Source of the DNA: Arthrobacter sp. SO3
Lineage (GTDB): Bacteria; Actinomycetota; Actinomycetes; Actinomycetales; Micrococcaceae
Direction of reading: 5' to 3'
Assembly: GCF_020532825.1 (NCBI RefSeq)
Contig: NZ_MQTS01000056.1
Coordinates: 7,701 to 41,621, forward strand
Length of the DNA stretch: 33,921 bases
Shown here one piece after another: positions 31,116 through 33,921 of this stretch; position 1 is the stretch's first letter, and each line of letters opens with the position of its first letter. The position numbers were made by a program, and so were the translations under genes. Below the pieces are notes generated by a model that was given only the letters and a program-made list of their open reading frames with translations, did no database searches and was not told the origin of the DNA.

Positions 31116-32522
31116 TCAGGGTAGCATCCGTTCGGCCCCCGTGAGTTGCTCAGTGGGAACGCTGTCATTTGCCCGTTCTTCGGCGATCTCCTCGACTTTG
31201 TGCCCGGCTTCCTCCAGCTTTCGCTGACGGGGGACCAGGACGGTCACCACAGCGCCGAAAAGTGCCACTGCCCCGTAGATGTAGAAGGCCGTGGACCCGC
31301 CGATACCGGCGGCGGCAAGCCAGCCGCCGATGATCGGGCCCAGCACGCCGCCCAGCCGGCCCACGCTGGCGCACCACGCAACGCCGGCCGCCCGGGCATT
31401 GGTGGTGAAGTAGTTGGACTGGAACCCGTAAACCAGTACCTGGGTGCCCAGTGTTCCCACGCCCGCAAGGGCGATAAAGGCAAAAAGCAGCGGCAACGGA
31501 AAGCTGAAGGTCATGAGCGCCAAGGAAATGGTCGCCAGTGCGAAGGTCGCGGCGATGACCCGCTGGGGTCCGTTCTTATCCGCCAGGCGGGACGCGAGCA
31601 ACCCGCCCGCCACCGCGCCGAGGTTCAGCGCGAGCGGGAAAAACAGGGAGTACGTCCGGCCGTAGCCGTAGCCCTCCATGATTTTGGGCAACCACGTGTT
31701 GAGTCCGTAGGTCAGCAGTAGGCCGGAGAAGGACATCAGGGCCAGCAGAACGGATGCTACGGCGAACTGGCGGGAAAATACGGCTGCAAAGCCGGACTTC
31801 TGGGGCGCGGCACCGACCTCCAGGATCACCCGCTCTTCGATGAGCGGGACGCCGGTGCGTTCGGCGGCGGCCAGGGCCTCCTCTTCACGGCCCCGGGTCC
31901 ACAGCCAGCGCGGCGATTCCGGGAGTTTGCGCCAGGCAAAAGGCAGGAGAATGACCAGAGGCAGGGAACCGATGATGAACAGCCCACGCCAGCCGATGCT
32001 GTCGAGGAACAGGATGCCCATGACTGATGCCAGGACGCCGCCTGCCGGGACCCCTGAATACACAATTGCGTTGTAGAACTGCCGCCTTCCCGCGGGTGCG
32101 AATTCAGCCATGGTGGCGCCGGCAGTCGCGATAACCACTCCCAGGCCGAGACCGGTAATAAAGCGCAAGGCGCCGAAGGCCGGAACAGTGGTGGCAAAGG
32201 CAGTGGCGAACATGCCGACGGAGAACCAGGCGATGCCCAGGAGCATCAGCCGGCGCCGGCCGAAAAAGTCACCAACAGCGCCACAGACCAGTGAGCCCAC
32301 GAGTACTCCGATGAGTGCCCAGGATCCAAGCAGGCCGGCGGCGACTGCATCAAATGCGCCGATCTGGCTCGGGTCCGCGAGCAGCCCCGGAAGGATGGTG
32401 CCGTAAATTACGAGGTCGTATCCGTCAAACAAGAGGGCCGTGCAGATGATGAAGGCGACCCAATTTGCCGTGCGCGCCTCTTTTTTCGGATTTTCGGCTA
32501 TAACGGCATGCGGTTGTGTCAT
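31116..32522 (-). CDS. benK: MFS aromatic acid:H+ symporter (BenK-like)
   Basis: This 468-residue MFS transporter of the AAHS group shows the diagnostic helix-1 motif FDGYDLVIYGTILPGLL, the loop motif GAVGDFFGRRRLML, RFITGLGLGVVIATAGA, a central hydrophilic loop and the second-half motif ASRLADKNGPQRV. The group imports benzoate, 4-hydroxybenzoate, protocatechuate and related acids; the cluster makes benzoate the likely substrate. The start at ATG 32522 follows AGAGAGGA. The frame reaching 32669 is upstream sequence. The cluster thus has two unrelated carriers, this one and BenE. It reads in the same direction as catR-catB-catC. Confidence 0.88.
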   Translation of the reverse strand: MTQPHAVIAENPKKEARTANWVAFIICTALLFDGYDLVIYGTILPGLLADPSQIGAFDAVAAGLLGSWALIGVLVGSLVCGAVGDFFGRRRLMLLGIAWFSVGMFATAFATTVPAFGALRFITGLGLGVVIATAGATMAEFAPAGRRQFYNAIVYSGVPAGGVLASVMGILFLDSIGWRGLFIIGSLPLVILLPFAWRKLPESPRWLWTRGREEEALAAAERTGVPLIEERVILEVGAAPQKSGFAAVFSRQFAVASVLLALMSFSGLLLTYGLNTWLPKIMEGYGYGRTYSLFFPLALNLGAVAGGLLASRLADKNGPQRVIAATFALATISLALMTFSFPLPLLFAFIALAGVGTLGTQVLVYGFQSNYFTTNARAAGVAWCASVGRLGGVLGPIIGGWLAAAGIGGSTAFYIYGAVALFGAVVTVLVPRQRKLEEAGHKVEEIAEERANDSVPTEQLTGAERMLP

Positions 32523-32806
32523 GGTCCCAAGTCCTCTCTGGGAGAAGTGAAGGCGGAGCTGCGCCGCGAAGGATCTTCGGGGCCGTCCTCCGATTGCTTT
32601 CAGCCTGACAGAGGTGTGATGCAAGCCATATGAGGGAAATACCCGGCTTTTCGCCCGGGGGATATTCATATGCTGTGGATCTCAAACGGCCTTTTTAGGG
32701 AGGTACGCCCTCGGCAGTCCTGACCGTCTCAGTGCATACGATCTGGATATGGAAGACCGGGGCGGGAACGCTGGTTCTACTACGGACGCATGGGTAGGCT
32801 GGCAAA
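32523..32806. promoter_or_regulatory. Divergent benK / maleylpyruvate-isomerase-like promoter region with long inverted repeat
   Basis: This 284-bp gap between divergent genes holds a conspicuous inverted repeat: CATATGA at 32627-32633 and TCATATG at 32666-32672, 40 bp apart, with further partial symmetry inward (ACCCGGC and GCCCGGG around TTTTC). Each CATATG is itself palindromic. A T-run (CCTTTTTAGG) lies at about 32690. It is a good candidate operator for benK control. Confidence 0.5.
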
Positions 32807-33505
32807 ATGATCAAGCCCGCACGCCTTCACTCAGACCTGTCCCGCCTCGGCAGGGAGTCGGACATGTTCCTGGCGACCGTTGAGTCCCTTGTCGACGACG
32901 AGATGACCGCTCCCTCGCTGTGCGAGGGGTGGACGCGCGCCGATGTTATCGCCCACGTCGCCTCCAGCGGCCGCGCTTTGGTAAAGCTCATCGACTGGGC
33001 CACCACAGGCGAGGAACGTCCCTTGTATGCCTCACGGGACGCCCGCTCCCAAGAGATCGCCGCCTTGGCCGCTCTCCCGCGGAAAGAGCTCGTCGGGGAA
33101 CTGCGCGAGTCGGCCCGGAACTTTGCCGAGCAGGCACAGCGGCTGGGCGGGGAGCTTGTGGCCCCGGAGGTGCAGCTTAATGGCAAGGCGCTCCCTGCCA
33201 CGTCCATCGTTGCGCTCCGGATTGCCGAGGTGGTGGTGCATCACCATGACCTAGACACGGCCTGGACTATCGAGGAGGCCGATCCGGACTCGTTGCTGAA
33301 CGCCCTCGAAGCTGTGGTGCGTTCGCTCCGGGCCAAGGGGGCACCGGGAATGACATTGGTGACCGAGGAGCGTGACGAGTGGGTGATCGGCGACGGCGGT
33401 CTGCGCGTGGTGTCCGACCGCGAGGGTCTGCTTCAGTGGCTGGCCCGCGGGGACGCCGAACATATTGACGTGGACGGCCAGGTGCCGGTGCTGCCATCCT
33501 GGTGA
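32807..33505 (+). CDS. Maleylpyruvate isomerase family mycothiol-dependent enzyme
   Basis: The 232-residue protein has the DinB-like four-helix N-terminal domain of mycothiol-dependent maleylpyruvate isomerases: LCEGWTRADVIAHVASSGRA near 38-57 and, further on, RIAEVVVHHHDLDTAW, where a metal-binding histidine is expected. A small alpha/beta C-terminal domain follows. True maleylpyruvate isomerase acts in gentisate and salicylate breakdown; most members are of unknown substrate and could be detoxifying mycothiol transferases. Location beside a benzoate cluster is suggestive but no gentisate genes are visible. It starts at ATG 32807, divergent from benK. Confidence 0.8.
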   Translation: MIKPARLHSDLSRLGRESDMFLATVESLVDDEMTAPSLCEGWTRADVIAHVASSGRALVKLIDWATTGEERPLYASRDARSQEIAALAALPRKELVGELRESARNFAEQAQRLGGELVAPEVQLNGKALPATSIVALRIAEVVVHHHDLDTAWTIEEADPDSLLNALEAVVRSLRAKGAPGMTLVTEERDEWVIGDGGLRVVSDREGLLQWLARGDAEHIDVDGQVPVLPSW

Positions 33506-33911
33506 GCTGACGGGCGCTGGGCACAAGGGCTGACTGGAGCGATCCAGGACGTGGTGGCGGACGGAGTCCAGGTGATGGCCCGGGGGTCCTAACCCGATTC
33601 AACGTTGCCTGCCGCTGGCTGGCTGAAATAGGGGTGTGCACATGGTGCACACCGTGGGCTTCGGATTGGTTCGTACTGATGCCGGACTGGGCCGGATTGC
33701 GGAGGTCTTCGGGCGAGCGGCGGATATTCAAGTGCTGGAAGCCGGTTCGAGTCCCACCACGGGCACGTGTTTTCCCTGTTCCAGGGCTTGTGGGCCTCTG
33801 AGTGTGCACAAACTCTTCACGTATGGGCCCCTGCGGGGGGCCTGGGCTGCCGCGGAGATCTCGGACAGTGGGCCCTCTTAAAATGGGGGTCTACCGAAAG
33901 TAGAGATCAGC
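33506..33911. other. Intergenic region with no recognised gene
   Basis: No convincing protein is encoded in the 406 bp after the mycothiol-enzyme-like gene; the open frame at 33636-33881 has no family features. The region contains the 21-bp palindrome at 33633-33653 and a tRNA T-arm-like GGTTCGAGTCCC at 33744-33755 that does not fold as a tRNA. It probably carries the promoter of the gene starting at the right edge. Confidence 0.45.
33633..33653. promoter_or_regulatory. 21-bp perfect palindrome, candidate operator
   Basis: The arms GGTGTGCAC (33633-33641) and GTGCACACC (33645-33653) are exact inverted repeats separated by ATG. The length and dyad form fit the binding site of a dimeric TetR-, MarR- or GntR-type repressor. 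It lies about 260 bp upstream of a possible gene start at 33912. Confidence 0.55.
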
Positions 33912-33921
33912 ATGACCGCAT
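33912..33921 (+). CDS. Possible start of a gene cut by the window edge
   Basis: An ATG at 33912 begins M-T-A and is preceded by AAAGTAGAGA, a weak ribosome-binding site. Only three codons are present, so nothing can be said of the product. Confidence 0.25.

Noticed and set aside
33744..33755. tRNA T-arm-like GGTTCGAGTCCC
   Set aside because: The T-stem has two mismatches, there is no matching acceptor or anticodon arm within 80 bp upstream, and CCA is absent. At most it is a tRNA-end remnant, for example from an attachment site.
1..33921. CRISPR arrays, rRNA genes, complete tRNAs and full insertion sequences
   Set aside because: I looked for regularly spaced repeats, tRNA-like folds, rRNA signature stretches and transposase genes with terminal repeats and saw none; only broken mobile-element fragments are present.

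Overview
The window looks like chromosomal DNA of a high-GC actinobacterium, most likely a soil Micrococcaceae of the Arthrobacter/Pseudarthrobacter type. This is inferred from codon use, the actinobacterial SCO1664/DUF3090/MSMEG_4193 trio, a mycothiol-enzyme-like protein and a long BenC; no rRNA or other taxonomic marker is present.

Region 1 (1-10354, + strand) is a tightly packed catabolic operon. The tail of a LysR regulator is followed by an MHS-family carboxylate transporter, a quinate/shikimate-type dehydrogenase, an SDR, a Gfo/Idh/MocA dehydrogenase, an old-yellow-enzyme/dienoyl-CoA-reductase-like Fe-S flavoprotein, a xylose-isomerase-like TIM barrel, an aldo/keto reductase and a KstD/fumarate-reductase-like flavoprotein. 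Most junctions are 4-bp overlaps or have under 15 bp between genes. Six of the seven enzymes after the transporter are oxidoreductases and no recognisable dehydroquinase lies nearby. The substrate is probably a hydroxylated carbocyclic acid, but the pathway cannot be named from sequence.

Region 2 (10355-18627) is a patchwork. It holds a secreted glycerophosphodiester phosphodiesterase, a secreted phosphodiester glycosidase with a SPOR-like repeat, and the conserved trio (histidine phosphatase, DUF3090, SCO1664 kinase-like). Between them lie decayed fragments: a NucS-like nuclease with an internal stop, an endonuclease/exonuclease/phosphatase pseudogene, a serine-recombinase N-terminus and a plasmid-helicase-like tail. 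An AT-richer islet follows, with small unknown ORFs and stacked palindromes. This suggests repeated insertion and loss.

Region 3 (18628-32522) is a complete benzoate-to-muconolactone-isomer module. BenE and BenK import benzoate. BenABC dioxygenase and BenD dehydrogenase make catechol, CatA cleaves it, and CatB and CatC carry the product to the beta-ketoadipate enol-lactone. benABCD and a large LuxR/LAL regulator read rightward; catA-benE read leftward from the shared promoter region; benK-catR-catB-catC form a leftward block converging on the regulator. BenC carries an extra C-terminal FCD-like ligand-binding domain, possibly also translated from an internal start. The later beta-ketoadipate genes are not in the window.

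Region 4 (32523-33921) has a mycothiol-dependent maleylpyruvate-isomerase-like protein, a 21-bp palindrome and the possible first codons of another gene.
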